NCBI RefSeq assembly: GCF_023715505.1
Contig: NZ_JAMBOH010000033.1
Location: 1 to 53,979 of the forward strand
Direction: 5' to 3'
Source: Neobacillus cucumis
Lineage (GTDB): Bacteria; Bacillota; Bacilli; Bacillales_B; DSM-18226
DNA length: 53,979 bases
Part shown: one piece after another, positions 42,436 to 52,543 of the stretch
Position numbering within the stretch: position 1 is the stretch's first letter
Layout: each line of letters opens with the position of its first letter
Translations under genes and position numbers: made by a program
Notes under the pieces: model-generated
Databases searched by the model: none
What the model saw: only the letters and a program-made list of their open reading frames with translations
Told to the model about the DNA's origin: nothing

Positions 42436-44316
42436 TTACATTCCAAACTTTTGAAGTCTTTTATAAAAAGTACTCCTTGGGATGTCGACTAATTTTGCTG
42501 CTGCAGTCACATTTCCTTTTGTCTTTTTTAATGCATCTAACATTATATCTCTTTGTATTTTCTCACGTGCGGTTAATTGTTTCTCATCGTCCTCGATATC
42601 CTTTTGTTCCATAGTTGGAGGAATGGAAGGATAATTTATCTTTAATACCTCGATAGAGTTACCTAAAATGTCCATAACACCTTGATTATCATGTAACATG
42701 ATGTTCAATCTCTCGAGAATATTCGTTAATTCTCTAATGTTTCCTGGCCATTCATAATCCCTTAATCTAGTTAATACATCGTCTATGTGAACATTGTTCC
42801 AGTTATTCTTTTGACAAATATGCCTTATAAGATAGGGGATATCTTCTTTTCTGTTTCTTAATGGAGGGACATTAATCGGGTACACGTTCAAGCGATAATA
42901 TAGATCCTCTCGAAAATCTCCGTCTTTTACAAGTTCCAATATGTTGCGGTGGGTAGCTGTTATAACACGTACATCCAATGGTACTTCCTTCGTACTGCCT
43001 AGAGGAGTAATCTTTCTTTCCTGAAGCACTCTCAATAAAGCAACTTGCATCGTATGAGGGATTTCACCAATTTCATCTAGAAAAATAGTTCCCTTATGGG
43101 CCTGTTCGAATTTTCCTTTATAGCCCTTCCGTCTTGCCCCGGTAAATGCTCCCTCTACGTAGCCAAATAGCTCACTTTCCATTAAGTCCTTGGGAATGGC
43201 ACCACAATTTAACGAGATAAAAGGACCATTCTTTCGCGGGCTGTTGTCATGGATTGCCCGTGCAATCAGTTCTTTCCCCGACCCAGTTTCACCAGAAATA
43301 AACACGGTCGCATCTGTTGGAGCGACAAGTTTTACCTTTTTTAGTGTGTTCTGAAAAGCTTCACTTGTCCCAGATTCACCTTTAAATACAAAGGGGGTTG
43401 ATGGGGAAGAGGAAGTAAATAAAGTCTGTCGATTAGAAGCAGGTAATTCTGATAAATAAAAGCAGCTTCCTAATAAGCTGTTGTCATCTTTTGATCGGAA
43501 AGGCATTTCAAAATCAACCTGGTACCCGTCTTGTATAATGTCAATGAGATTCATGCCAATGGACTGCAGGCTTCTATCGCGAAAGGATTTGCTAGCCGCT
43601 ACTATCATTTGTTTTTGATTACACACGATGAAGAGCTGATTTGGATGTGTCTCAGATAATTGAGTCGCCTGTTGAATAAGTTCTAATTCTTTTTGATAGT
43701 ACCTCCTGCTTATTTCTTTTTCAATTGCATAAGCAACCGAGGTAACCATTCCAAGCATAAAAGGATGGGAATAATCAATCGGGCATGATACATCAATAAC
43801 CCCCATTAAGTTCCGACTATCATCAAAGATAGGTGTTGCTGAACAGCTCCATTGATGGGAAGCTACGGAATAATGCTCAGCACCATTAATAATAACGGCT
43901 TCTCTAGTTTGTATAGCCGTCCCAATCGCGTTGGTACCTACTTCACACTCAGTCCATCGCACCCCTTCAACAAAATTAATTTTCCTGGCATCATTTAAGG
44001 TTTTTTCATTTCCGGTTAATGATAGTACATAGCCATCTGGATCCACCAATAATGCCATCATTCCTGATTCTTTTATGGCTTGATCTATCTTTTTTAAATA
44101 TGGAGATGCTATATCTATCAACATGGAATTTTTATTTTTTAAAGTATGTAATTGCTTTTCAGTTAATAAATTCCGGCCTCTATTTAAATAGGGGTTTACC
44201 TTTTCTTCCTTACAGCGGTACCAAGATTCTAAAATTAGTTTGTTTATCCGAGCTGTATCAAGAACGTCCTCTTTAACGAAACGCTTCCACGCATCTAAAT
44301 ATAAGGTAGTATTCAT
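42436..44316 (-). CDS. acoR: Sigma-54-dependent activator of acetoin catabolism
   Basis: A 626-aa enhancer-binding protein. N-terminal GAF-type sensor region (about 60-235), AAA+ domain (about 310-540) with Walker A GETGSGKE at 342-349, sigma-54-contacting GAFTGA at 389-394 and Walker B GTIFLDEIGE at 409-418, and a C-terminal Fis-type helix-turn-helix at 600-624 (GNVTAAAKLVDIPRSTFYKR). Downstream of acoABCL in the same direction, as in B. subtilis. It should drive acoA from its sigma-54 promoter in response to acetoin. Its own promoter carries a cre. I use the ATG at 44316 with AGAGGAGG; the longer frame has no better site. Confidence 0.92.
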   Translation of the reverse strand: MNTTLYLDAWKRFVKEDVLDTARINKLILESWYRCKEEKVNPYLNRGRNLLTEKQLHTLKNKNSMLIDIASPYLKKIDQAIKESGMMALLVDPDGYVLSLTGNEKTLNDARKINFVEGVRWTECEVGTNAIGTAIQTREAVIINGAEHYSVASHQWSCSATPIFDDSRNLMGVIDVSCPIDYSHPFMLGMVTSVAYAIEKEISRRYYQKELELIQQATQLSETHPNQLFIVCNQKQMIVAASKSFRDRSLQSIGMNLIDIIQDGYQVDFEMPFRSKDDNSLLGSCFYLSELPASNRQTLFTSSSPSTPFVFKGESGTSEAFQNTLKKVKLVAPTDATVFISGETGSGKELIARAIHDNSPRKNGPFISLNCGAIPKDLMESELFGYVEGAFTGARRKGYKGKFEQAHKGTIFLDEIGEIPHTMQVALLRVLQERKITPLGSTKEVPLDVRVITATHRNILELVKDGDFREDLYYRLNVYPINVPPLRNRKEDIPYLIRHICQKNNWNNVHIDDVLTRLRDYEWPGNIRELTNILERLNIMLHDNQGVMDILGNSIEVLKINYPSIPPTMEQKDIEDDEKQLTAREKIQRDIMLDALKKTKGNVTAAAKLVDIPRSTFYKRLQKFGM

Positions 44317-44444
44317 AGAACCTCCTCTAATCATAGCCAAAAATTTCTACATCGATTTGAGATAGATTTCTTGTTTTTACATCTAGCGAAGGTGATAGGA
44401 GTATATGAAGTAGTTTTATAGATTGAGGTATAAAGAACAATTTA

Positions 44445-44473
44445 ATTATAGTAAATCATGAATTCGCTTTCAA
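44445..44473 (-). promoter_or_regulatory. acoR sigma-A promoter with overlapping CcpA cre site
   Basis: On the minus strand TTGAAA (44468-44473), 17 nt, then TATAAT (44445-44450). The sequence 44459-44473 reads TTGAAAGCGAATTCA on that strand, which fits the cre consensus WTGNAANCGNWWNCA at every fixed position and overlaps the -35. CcpA binding would block acoR when preferred sugars are present. Confidence 0.8.
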
Positions 44474-44502
44474 CAAATAACTAAGACTGTAAAGAAAATT
44501 TA

Positions 44503-44536
44503 AAAAAATAAACTTCGCGCAACAAACGCGAAGTTT
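44503..44536 (-). terminator. Terminator of acoABCL
   Basis: The perfect 10-bp stem AAACTTCGCG/CGCGAAGTTT is followed on the minus strand by TATTTTTTTA. It isolates the operon from acoR. Confidence 0.85.
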
Positions 44537-44570
44537 AGCAAAATTCGTAGAATTTTCCGAGAAACTTTTT

Positions 44571-45950
44571 TTAAACATGTACTGCGTGGCCAACTGCATT
44601 TAGTAATGCTTCATGGACTGCTTCAGAAAGACTTGGATGGGCAGCAATGAAATTTTCCATTGTTTCTGTTGTTAATTCAGCATGGAGCATGACAGTACCT
44701 TGTCCAATTAGTTCCGTAGCGTGGGGACCGACAATGGAGACCCCAAGGATTTCCCCAAATTGTGGTTCTATTAACACCTTAACTTTCCCGTTCCGTTCGT
44801 TAGCAATAAGTGCCTTTCCGTTAGCCGAAAACGGAAATTCTCCTACCCTTATATCGCCATACTGTTCACTTGCCTGTTTTTCTGTTAACCCTACCCCTGC
44901 AATTTCAGGAGATGTATAGATACAGCGGGGAACAGCACGATAATTCACCTGAGATTGTAGTTCGCAAGCATTTAAAGCAGCCACTGCTCCTTCATGAAAG
45001 GCAACATGGGCAAGTTGTATACCACCGATGATATCTCCGCACGCATATATAGTTGGAATATTCGTTTGCATTTGATGATTAACCGTAATGCCTTTACTTG
45101 AAAAATCAATTCCGATTTTTTCAAGACCTAAATAATTCACTCGCGGCTTACGACCGATCGCCACAAGGACGTAATCTGCCTGAACCTCATGCAAACCATT
45201 TTCATTTTCAAAATAGGCTGACTTTTGTTCGGAATTCAATTCCTTTAGTCCGGTGGAAGGATAAATTGTTACACCATCACTTTCCAACTGCTTATGTAAG
45301 ATCAAGGCGACATCTTCATCCTCTCCTGGAAGCAGCTGATCAGCCATCTCAACCATCGTGACTTTTGTTCCCAATCTGCTATAAATGCTAGCAAACTCGC
45401 AGCCTATTACACCTCCGCCGACGATCAGTAAAGAGGATGGGATCGACGAAAGCGACATCGCCTGACTACTATGAATGACCCAATTCCCGTCAAAGGGAGC
45501 ATATGGTAATGAAATGGGGTCAGAACCTGCAGCAATGATTACCTTGTCCGCTGTTACCTCTACTTGTTTCCCGCCAGTATCAACACTTATAACATGATCA
45601 GTGACAAAAGAACCAGCACCTTTAATAACTTTTACTTTATTTTTCCTCATTAAATATTGAATCCCGTGTACAAGTGTGGAAACAATATTATTTTTACGAA
45701 GCAGGACAGTCTTCCAATCAATCTCTAATTGACCAGACGGAAGCCGTATTCCAAAATCACCCGCATGTTTAACCTTACTGTATATCTCAGCACTTTCTAA
45801 CAGTGACTTTGTTGGCATACATCCTTCATTTAAGCAAGTTCCTCCTAGCGGTCCTTGATTAATGATTGTTACTTCTTGCCCCTGCTGGGCTGCAGTAATT
45901 GCAGCCACATATCCAGCAGGACCACCACCAATAATGGCAATCGATGCCAA
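44571..45950 (-). CDS. acoL: Acetoin dehydrogenase E3 (dihydrolipoamide dehydrogenase)
   Basis: A 459-aa FAD flavoprotein that reoxidises the lipoyl group of the E2 subunit with NAD. The FAD motif IIGGGPAGYVAAI opens it, GGTCLNEGCMPTKSLL has the redox-active disulfide pair, GGGVIGCEFASIYSRLG (about 180-196) binds NAD, and the C-terminal HAELTTETMENFIAAHPSLSEAV carries the active-site His-Pro and Glu of the dimer. It is last gene of the aco operon, 15 nt after acoC. The start has an AAGGGATTG site. The assignment to acetoin, not pyruvate dehydrogenase, rests on acoA/acoR context. Confidence 0.92.
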   Translation of the reverse strand: MASIAIIGGGPAGYVAAITAAQQGQEVTIINQGPLGGTCLNEGCMPTKSLLESAEIYSKVKHAGDFGIRLPSGQLEIDWKTVLLRKNNIVSTLVHGIQYLMRKNKVKVIKGAGSFVTDHVISVDTGGKQVEVTADKVIIAAGSDPISLPYAPFDGNWVIHSSQAMSLSSIPSSLLIVGGGVIGCEFASIYSRLGTKVTMVEMADQLLPGEDEDVALILHKQLESDGVTIYPSTGLKELNSEQKSAYFENENGLHEVQADYVLVAIGRKPRVNYLGLEKIGIDFSSKGITVNHQMQTNIPTIYACGDIIGGIQLAHVAFHEGAVAALNACELQSQVNYRAVPRCIYTSPEIAGVGLTEKQASEQYGDIRVGEFPFSANGKALIANERNGKVKVLIEPQFGEILGVSIVGPHATELIGQGTVMLHAELTTETMENFIAAHPSLSEAVHEALLNAVGHAVHV

Positions 45951-45965
45951 GGCAATCCCTTCTTT

Positions 45966-47189
45966 CTATAAAAGCATGGTTATTGGCTCTTCTAAGTACT
46001 GTTTCACCGTTTGTAAAAACGCTGCCGCCGGGGCACCATCCAGCACACGGTGGTCAAAGGTCAGACTGAGCGGAAGAATGCTTCTTCTTTCTACCTTATC
46101 ACCTACAAAACTTGGAGTGTCATAAACAGCCCCCACTCCTAGAATTCCTGTTTCAGGTGGATTTAAGACAGGTGTAAAGTGCTCGACACCATAGGAACCC
46201 AAATTACTAATCGTAAACGTAGAACCTTGCATCTCTTCATTCGAAAGCTGCCCTTGTCTTGCCTTTTGTGCCAGCTCTTTAATCGTTTGTGATAAATCAA
46301 TCAACTTGTACGTATCTGCATTGCGAATAACCGGAACAACCAAGCCTCTTTCCAGCGCAACGGCCATACCAAGATGAACGGGCTTAAACAAATGAATTTT
46401 ATCGTCGATCAAAGCACTGTTCATTTGCTGATGCTGCTGTAGTGAAAGGACAACTGCTCGTGCGATATAGTCGGTCAATGTTAATTTTTGTTCGTAACGA
46501 TTTTTAATGGTTTCTGCTGTTTGTTTTTGTAAAGCAATGAGATCAGTTACATTTATTTTCATATTTATGGTTAACTGAGCGGTTTTTTGTAAACTATCGT
46601 ACATACGTGTTGCAATAACCTTACGGATTCCGCTGACAGTTACTTGTTGTGTCTCTTCTTGCAATTCCACCGGTTTTTCTTCGCTTTTTTCTTTTTTCTG
46701 AATAGATGACATCTTTAATGCTTCCTGAACGTCCTCTTTGGTAATCCTTCCTCCAGGTCCCGAACCCTGGATTTCCTCAATATCAAGGTTTGCTGCCTCA
46801 GCCATCTTTTTAGCAATTGGAGAAATTTTCACCCGTTCCCCTGCTTTTCTGGCTGGTATGGTTGATTCCGCAGGTTTGTTTGCAGAAGCCTCATTTTCCA
46901 CTTCAGGCTTTTGATCAGGGACTAGAGCCTGCCCCACAGCTACTTCTTCGCCAGGTTTCCCAATAAAACAAATGACAGTTCCAGGCGGTACCCCTTCTCC
47001 CTCGGGAACAGTAATTTTCAATAGCGTTCCCTCTGCTGGAGATTCTACGTCAATTTCAATTTTCTCTGAATTGACACTCGCAATAGGTTCTCCCTTTTCA
47101 ACTGTATCCCCGACTCCCTTGTTCCATAAGGAAACCGTTCCTTCTTTCATGGCCATTCCCAGTTTCGGCATGACGACTTCTACTGCCAT
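45966..47189 (-). CDS. acoC: Acetoin dehydrogenase E2 (dihydrolipoamide acetyltransferase)
   Basis: A 407-aa acyltransferase. One lipoyl domain (residues 1-78) with the lipoylated Lys43 in NSEKIEID, a Pro/Ala/Glu linker, a peripheral-subunit-binding domain (about 120-157: ISPIAKKMAEAANLDIEEIQG), then the catalytic core (about 185-407) with TFDHRVLDGAPAAAFL near the end holding the active-site His and Asp. It transfers the acetyl group from acetoin cleavage to CoA. It begins 15 nt after acoB, with an AAGGGGG site. Confidence 0.92.
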   Translation of the reverse strand: MAVEVVMPKLGMAMKEGTVSLWNKGVGDTVEKGEPIASVNSEKIEIDVESPAEGTLLKITVPEGEGVPPGTVICFIGKPGEEVAVGQALVPDQKPEVENEASANKPAESTIPARKAGERVKISPIAKKMAEAANLDIEEIQGSGPGGRITKEDVQEALKMSSIQKKEKSEEKPVELQEETQQVTVSGIRKVIATRMYDSLQKTAQLTINMKINVTDLIALQKQTAETIKNRYEQKLTLTDYIARAVVLSLQQHQQMNSALIDDKIHLFKPVHLGMAVALERGLVVPVIRNADTYKLIDLSQTIKELAQKARQGQLSNEEMQGSTFTISNLGSYGVEHFTPVLNPPETGILGVGAVYDTPSFVGDKVERRSILPLSLTFDHRVLDGAPAAAFLQTVKQYLEEPITMLL

Positions 47190-47204
47190 TTTTAATCTCC
47201 CCCT

Positions 47205-48233
47205 TTATACTTCTAATGGTGCACCTACTAGCTCTGAAACTACCCTAACTACTCTCTCTGGTGTAGGCAAATATAGATCTTCTAGTGCAGGAGAGAATGG
47301 CACTGGAGTATGTGGTGCGGTAATGCGTTTAATTGGTGCATCTAGATAATCGAAACCTTTATCCGCCACAAGTGCCGCAATATCCGTAGCGATACTGCAT
47401 CTTGGATTAGCTTCATCAATGACGATTAAACGGTTTGTTTTTTCTACAGAGGTAAGTATTGTTCCTTCATCCAATGGTGATAAACTGCGAGGGTCCACAA
47501 TTTCTACTTCAATTCCTTTAGCAGATAGTTGTGAAGCCGCCTCTAATGCGGTATGAACCTGTTTACCGATAGCTACTATTGTGACATCCGTTCCCTCCCG
47601 CTTGATATCTGCTTTTCCTAATGGGATTGTATAATAATCTTCCGGAACATCACCTGTCATATTATAAAGAGTCTTATCTTCAAAAAAGATGACCGGGTCG
47701 TTGTCTTCAATCGAAGCAAGTAATAATCCTTTTGCCTCATATGGCGTGGATGGAACAACCACTTTCACACCAGGAATGGCCGTAAACAATGCATATAGAC
47801 TTTGTGAATGCTGGGCAGCCGCTCTAAATCCAGCTCCGTGCATTGTCCGAATAGTAACTGGAACCTGTGCCTTGCCGCCAAACATATAGCGGAACTTTGC
47901 TCCCTGATTTAATACTTCATCTAAACAGCTTCCGATAAAATCATTAAACATTAACTCTGCAATTGGTCGCAGTCCAGTAGATGCTGCGGCCATTGCTGCA
48001 CCCATATAACCCGCTTCAGTAATCGGAGTATCTAGTATTCTCTCACGGCCAAATTCCTGAACAAGCCCTTTGGTGACCCCAAGTACACCTCCCCATGCAT
48101 CTTCATCTTGCAAGTGATCGACCTGAGCTCCACCAGCAACATCCTCACCCATTAGAATGACATTCTCATCCTTACGCATTGCAAGTTTCATCGCCTCATT
48201 TATGGCGGCTGACATACTCAATTTTCTTGTCAT
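47205..48233 (-). CDS. acoB: Acetoin dehydrogenase E1 beta subunit
   Basis: A 342-aa thiamine-diphosphate-dependent E1 beta chain, which completes the active site with AcoA. SAAINEAMKLAMRKDENVILMGEDVAGG (about 8-35) is the conserved opening, AEAGYMGAAMAAASTGLRPIAELMFNDF the TPP-contacting segment, and IPGVKVVVPSTPYEAKGLLLASI the core pattern. I use the ATG at 48233 with AAGGAGG; an upstream in-frame start 66 nt earlier lacks a site. It follows acoA by ~70 nt with no terminator, so it is in the same operon. Confidence 0.92.
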   Translation of the reverse strand: MTRKLSMSAAINEAMKLAMRKDENVILMGEDVAGGAQVDHLQDEDAWGGVLGVTKGLVQEFGRERILDTPITEAGYMGAAMAAASTGLRPIAELMFNDFIGSCLDEVLNQGAKFRYMFGGKAQVPVTIRTMHGAGFRAAAQHSQSLYALFTAIPGVKVVVPSTPYEAKGLLLASIEDNDPVIFFEDKTLYNMTGDVPEDYYTIPLGKADIKREGTDVTIVAIGKQVHTALEAASQLSAKGIEVEIVDPRSLSPLDEGTILTSVEKTNRLIVIDEANPRCSIATDIAALVADKGFDYLDAPIKRITAPHTPVPFSPALEDLYLPTPERVVRVVSELVGAPLEV

Positions 48234-48302
48234 GATTGAATCCTCCTTTTTATTAAAAATCCAGAAATTATTTTTTGTTCCCCTTTGGCAAGTTTTCATT
48301 AA

Positions 48303-49295
48303 TTAATAGGAAACGTAGACATCGGTTAACAATTCGGATGGACTTGGATACGGACTCTCTTCACTAAATTTCACCGCTTGGTTAACAGCTTCTTGGACAG
48401 ATTCTTCTAACGAGATTATTTCTTTTTCAGCCAAAAGCTGCTCAGTTAATAAATGATTTCTGAATAAAAGAATGGCGTCTTTTTCTTGCTTATGCTCTGT
48501 TTTTTCATGCTCTGTTTTGTATTTCTGGGCATCGCCCTCAAAGTGTCCGTAATTACGATAAGTCACACATTCAATTAAGGTTGGGCCCTCGCCGCGCCGC
48601 GCTCTTTGAACCGCTTCTTCCGCCGCCTGATAAACAGCCAAAACATCCTTTCCATCAACCTTAATTCCAGGAATGTTATAACCGATCGCACGGTCCACAA
48701 TGGATTTACAGCTGGATGCATATGAAAATGGTGTTGCTTCTGCATAACCATTATTTTCCGCAACGAAAACAACTGGAAGCTTCCAAATGGCAGCCAGATT
48801 TATTCCTTCATGGAATGTCCCGTGGTTTTGAGCACCGTCACCAAAGAAGCAAACGCTTACATTATCTGTCCTTTTATACTTGGCAGTTAAAGCTGAACCG
48901 CATACGAGTGGAAATCCGCCGCCAACAATTCCATTTGCCCCAAGCATCCCTTTATCAAGGTCCGCAATATGCATGGATCCACCTTTTCCTTTACATAACC
49001 CGGTAACTTTCCCATAAATTTCAGCCATCATACCGTTTAAATCGCAGCCCTTTGCAATACAATGCCCATGTCCGCGATGGGTGCTTGTAATACTATCCTT
49101 ATCATTTAAATGGGCACAAACCCCAACGGCTACTGCCTCTTCTCCAGCATATAAGTGAACAAATCCAGGCAGGATTCCTTGGGCAAATAACTCATGGACC
49201 CTGTCCTCAAATTTACGGATTTCTAGCATTTTTTGATACATCCACTGTGCTTTTTCCTTAGTTAAAGCTACATTTTTGCTTTCCACCGTTCTCAT
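48303..49295 (-). CDS. acoA: Acetoin dehydrogenase E1 alpha subunit
   Basis: A 330-aa TPP-binding E1 alpha chain. The TPP motif is GDGAQNHGTFHEGINLAAIWKLP followed by NNGYAEATP (about 168-200). HRGHGHCIAKGCDLNGMMAEIYGK and GGSMHIADLDKGMLGANGIVGGG are typical of acetoin/pyruvate E1 alpha. The ATG at 49295 has AGGGAGG; the longer frame has no site and would cover the sigma-54 promoter. It is first gene of acoABCL, 43 nt downstream of the GC element of that promoter. The call as acetoin rather than pyruvate dehydrogenase rests on acoR and the sigma-54 promoter. Confidence 0.93.
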   Translation of the reverse strand: MRTVESKNVALTKEKAQWMYQKMLEIRKFEDRVHELFAQGILPGFVHLYAGEEAVAVGVCAHLNDKDSITSTHRGHGHCIAKGCDLNGMMAEIYGKVTGLCKGKGGSMHIADLDKGMLGANGIVGGGFPLVCGSALTAKYKRTDNVSVCFFGDGAQNHGTFHEGINLAAIWKLPVVFVAENNGYAEATPFSYASSCKSIVDRAIGYNIPGIKVDGKDVLAVYQAAEEAVQRARRGEGPTLIECVTYRNYGHFEGDAQKYKTEHEKTEHKQEKDAILLFRNHLLTEQLLAEKEIISLEESVQEAVNQAVKFSEESPYPSPSELLTDVYVSY

Positions 49296-49337
49296 TATTT
49301 CAACCTCCCTGAAAAAATTGATTACAATCTTCATAGT

Positions 49338-49353
49338 TGCAAGAACCATGCCA
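49338..49353 (-). promoter_or_regulatory. Sigma-54 (SigL) promoter of acoABCL
   Basis: On the minus strand TGGCATGGTTCTTGCA: the -24 GG and -12 GC have standard spacing and match TGGCAC-N5-TTGCA with one deviation. Transcription would start near 49327, ~30 nt before acoA. Confidence 0.88.
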
Positions 49354-49406
49354 AAAATTTAAACGGGACAAAATCAACATTCAACAAAAATCAACGAACA
49401 AAAAAA

Positions 49407-49440
49407 GAGACAAAACGAGACAGATGTCTCGTTTTGTCTC
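49407..49440. promoter_or_regulatory. Candidate AcoR upstream activator site (nested inverted repeat)
   Basis: Two GAGAC half-sites (49407-49411, 49417-49421) face two GTCTC half-sites (49426-49430, 49436-49440). Arms are 10 bp apart, and the whole is a perfect 15-bp inverted repeat around AGAT, centred ~96 bp upstream of the acoA start. That spacing suits an enhancer-binding protein. Flanking T/A runs mean that it could also terminate transcription. Confidence 0.6.
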
Positions 49441-49497
49441 TTTTTGATTGAGCTATCATGAGAAAAAAACTGGATATGTGTAATAACAAGAAAAAGC

Positions 49498-49538
49498 AAA
49501 AGGGTTAGAGATTTTTTGAAAAAGTCTCTAACCCTTTT
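49498..49538 (-). terminator. Terminator of the transaldolase gene
   Basis: The perfect 14-bp stem AAAAGGGTTAGAGA/TCTCTAACCCTTTT with a 13-nt loop lies 17 nt past the tal stop; T-rich sequence follows on the minus strand. Confidence 0.8.
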
Positions 49539-49554
49539 GACTGTTTAATAATAA

Positions 49555-50217
49555 TTAAAGAGCATTTTTCCAATCAGCAGCAAACTTTTCAATACCTTGA
49601 TCAGTTAATGGGTGTTTAGATAATTGCTCAATTACATTAAATGGAATTGTTGCGATATGAGCTCCAGCCAATGCTACACGAGTAACATGGTCTGGGTGAC
49701 GAACGGATGCAGCAATAATTTGTGAATCTAATTTATGAACACGGAACAATTCAGCAATTTTTGCAACAAGTTGAACACCGTCTTCGCTAATGTCATCTAA
49801 ACGGCCCAAGAATGGGGAAACATAGGTAGCACCGGCACGTGCTGCCAATAACGCTTGGTTGACAGTAAAGATAAGTGTAACATTTGTTTTCACACCTTTT
49901 TTAGTAAGGTAGCGGCAAGCCTCTAAACCATCTAACGTCATTGGAAGCTTAATGGTGATATTTTTATCCCCGCCATTAATTTTAATGAGTTCGTTTGCTT
50001 CCGCAATCATTTGATCCGCTGTTAAAGCGTTTGGAGTTACTTCAGCAGATACAGATTCTACCTCTGGAACGGCATTTAAGATTTCAGCGATGCGATCTTC
50101 AAATTTAACTCCCTCTTTAGCAACCAAAGAAGGATTTGTTGTAACACCTGATAAAACCCCGATTTTATAAGCCTTTTTAATGTCGTCTAAATTCGCAGTA
50201 TCGATAAAAAATTTCAT
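49555..50217 (-). CDS. tal: Transaldolase (small, FSA/TalC-like subfamily)
   Basis: A 220-aa class I aldolase that shuttles a dihydroxyacetone unit between sedoheptulose-7-P and glyceraldehyde-3-P; small transaldolases of this subfamily include B. subtilis TalA/YwjH and E. coli F6P aldolase. [14 protein letters not shown] and [12 protein letters not shown] are N-terminal marks, the Schiff-base Lys is at about 90 in ITIKLPMT, and [12 protein letters not shown] is the phosphate region. The ATG has a GGAGGAAAG site. It is near tkt and rpiA but has its own terminator. Confidence 0.92.
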   Translation of the reverse strand: MKFFIDTANLDDIKKAYKIGVLSGVTTNPSLVAKEGVKFEDRIAEILNAVPEVESVSAEVTPNALTADQMIAEANELIKINGGDKNITIKLPMTLDGLEACRYLTKKGVKTNVTLIFTVNQALLAARAGATYVSPFLGRLDDISEDGVQLVAKIAELFRVHKLDSQIIAASVRHPDHVTRVALAGAHIATIPFNVIEQLSKHPLTDQGIEKFAADWKNAL

Positions 50218-50340
50218 GTTCTTTCCTCCAATTCATATTATCTCTCTTATTTTGACTCTTTTTCGACAACATGTCCACAAAATTGATTTCTAATCTTGAC
50301 CAATTAACCCAACTTTCATGAAATATTCTCCCAAATTTTT

Positions 50341-52335
50341 TTACTTATTTAAAACAGTTTTGGTGATATGAACGACATTTTCAGTCGTAAATCCAAAATG
50401 TTTCATGACGGCTGCACCATCTCCTGAGGCACCGAATGACTCAATCGAAAGGACTTTTCCTTCAAATCCAACATAGCGTTCCCATCCTAATCGAATCCCC
50501 ATTTCGATTGCCACACGTTTTGTCACCGAAGAAGGAAGCACAGCCTCTTTGTAATCAGCTGATTGCTTGTTAAACAATTCCCAGCTCGGCATTGCGACAA
50601 TTCGAACAGAGATATCTTCTTTTTCCAGCTCAGTTTTTGCATTGACAGCTAATGAAACCTCTGAGCCTGTGGCCAATAAGATTACATTGGGGTTCGAATT
50701 AGTTTCTGTCAATACATAAGCACCCTTAGATACATTTTCTAAATTGGCCTTCGTTTCATTATATACCGGTAAGTTTTGACGGCTTAGAACCAAGGCGACT
50801 GGTCCCTCTGTTTGTTGAAGAGCATAGGCCCAAGCACTTGCAGTTTCATTTGCATCTGTTGGTCTAATCACAGTTAGGCCTGGGATCGCACGAAGAGCAG
50901 CCAGATGTTCCACTGGCTCGTGTGTTGGCCCATCTTCCCCAACAGCAATGGAATCGTGTGTAAACACATAGATAACCGGAAGTTTTGATAAAGCCGCTAA
51001 GCGAATAGAAGGACGAAGATAATCATTGAACACAAAGAATGTACTTACAAAAGGCTTTAATCCGCCATGATAAGCAATCCCGTTTGCTGCGGCACCCATT
51101 GCATGCTCGCGGACACCGAAATAAACATTCCGAGCACCGTAAGATTCAACTGCGTAAATTTGTTCCCCTTTAATCTCCGTCATCGTAGAGTGAGAAAGGT
51201 CTGCGCTGCCTCCAAAAATAGATGGCACGGATTTCACAAAATGGTTAATGGCATCCCCGCTGGCAACACGAGTTGATACCGCTTTGCCGCTATCAAACGT
51301 TAAAATATCTTTGGCATCTATGAGGACTTTTCCGGAAATCGCATTCGATAACTGTTCTGCCAATTCTGGATTCTCTTTTTGATAAGAATCAAATAATCGG
51401 TTCCAGCTTTGTTCTGTTTCGATTCCCTTGCGCTGTAATTGTTCAAAATGGGCTTTAACTTCTTCAGGAACGTAGAAATCCTCTTCATAAAGCCAATTAT
51501 AAGCTTGTTTCGTTACTTTGCCTTCTTCTGCTCCAAGCGGCGCACCATGGGCCTTATTGGTTCCCGCTACTTTCGGACTACCGAAACCAATGATGGTTCT
51601 GATTTCAATCAAACTTGGCTGGTCCGTATTTTGTTTTGCCGTTTGGATTGCCTTTGTAATGGCCTCAATATCGTTGCCATCTTCCACTCTTAAATAATCC
51701 CAATGGGCAGCTTCTGCTCTTTTTTTGACATCCTCGGAGAATGAAACGTTTAATTCCCCATCAAGAGAGATATCATTTGAATCATATAAAACAACCAGCT
51801 TTCCTAGCTTCATATGGCCTGCCATAGACATTGCCTCGTAGGAGATACCCTCCATTAGATCACCATCGCCGACTAAAGCATAGGTATAATGGTCGACAAC
51901 AGGAAATCCTTCTTTATTAAACTTGGCTGCTAGATGGGCTTCAGCCATTGCCATTCCTACAGCATTCGCAATCCCTTGTCCTAATGGACCTGTCGTTGCT
52001 TCAACACCAGGAGTATGACCGAATTCAGGATGACCTGGAGTTTTGCTGTTTAATTTTCGGAAGTTTTTCAAATCATCCATCGATACATCATACCCGAATA
52101 CATGAAGCATGCTGTATAATAAGCTAGAACCATGCCCGGCAGACAAAACGAATCGATCACGGTTAAACCAGTGTGGATTTTTTGGATTGTGGTTCAAATG
52201 ATTGGCCCAGAGTGCATAGGACATCGGTGCTGCCCCCATCGGGAGACCCGGATGGCCAGAATTGGCCGCATTGACCGCATCGATGGACAATGTCCGAATC
52301 GTTGTTACCGCTAAGTTATCAATGTTTTGTGTCAT
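50341..52335 (-). CDS. tkt: Transketolase
   Basis: A 664-aa TPP enzyme of the non-oxidative pentose phosphate pathway. [17 protein letters not shown] (about residues 21-37) and [11 protein letters not shown] contain substrate-binding His residues, [20 protein letters not shown] (about 150-170) is the TPP motif, and [21 protein letters not shown] (about 465-485) is the pyrimidine domain with the C-terminal His pair. The ATG has TAGGAGGAAAATG. It is probably monocistronic: ~120 nt before tal and ~210 nt after rpiA. Confidence 0.96.
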   Translation of the reverse strand: MTQNIDNLAVTTIRTLSIDAVNAANSGHPGLPMGAAPMSYALWANHLNHNPKNPHWFNRDRFVLSAGHGSSLLYSMLHVFGYDVSMDDLKNFRKLNSKTPGHPEFGHTPGVEATTGPLGQGIANAVGMAMAEAHLAAKFNKEGFPVVDHYTYALVGDGDLMEGISYEAMSMAGHMKLGKLVVLYDSNDISLDGELNVSFSEDVKKRAEAAHWDYLRVEDGNDIEAITKAIQTAKQNTDQPSLIEIRTIIGFGSPKVAGTNKAHGAPLGAEEGKVTKQAYNWLYEEDFYVPEEVKAHFEQLQRKGIETEQSWNRLFDSYQKENPELAEQLSNAISGKVLIDAKDILTFDSGKAVSTRVASGDAINHFVKSVPSIFGGSADLSHSTMTEIKGEQIYAVESYGARNVYFGVREHAMGAAANGIAYHGGLKPFVSTFFVFNDYLRPSIRLAALSKLPVIYVFTHDSIAVGEDGPTHEPVEHLAALRAIPGLTVIRPTDANETASAWAYALQQTEGPVALVLSRQNLPVYNETKANLENVSKGAYVLTETNSNPNVILLATGSEVSLAVNAKTELEKEDISVRIVAMPSWELFNKQSADYKEAVLPSSVTKRVAIEMGIRLGWERYVGFEGKVLSIESFGASGDGAAVMKHFGFTTENVVHITKTVLNK

Positions 52336-52543
52336 ATCATTTTCCTCCTAGAGCTTCTTTAATTCTGATGTGCTATCTCTTTTCACTTTTTAGACTATTA
52401 TCGAACCACCAGGATATTTTTCTCTTTGCTAAATCCCGTTACTCCAAATAATAGTCATTGATTCCAGGGTTTGCTTCTCCTCTTAATTGAAAAAATTATC
52501 TATAAATTGTGCTACTGATTTATTTTTCCTAATTTAATCCTAT

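Noticed and set aside
49407..49440. GAGAC palindrome as only a terminator
   Set aside because: It can fold as one, but tal already has a strong terminator at 49498-49538, and the nested half-sites and distance to the sigma-54 promoter suit an activator site better.
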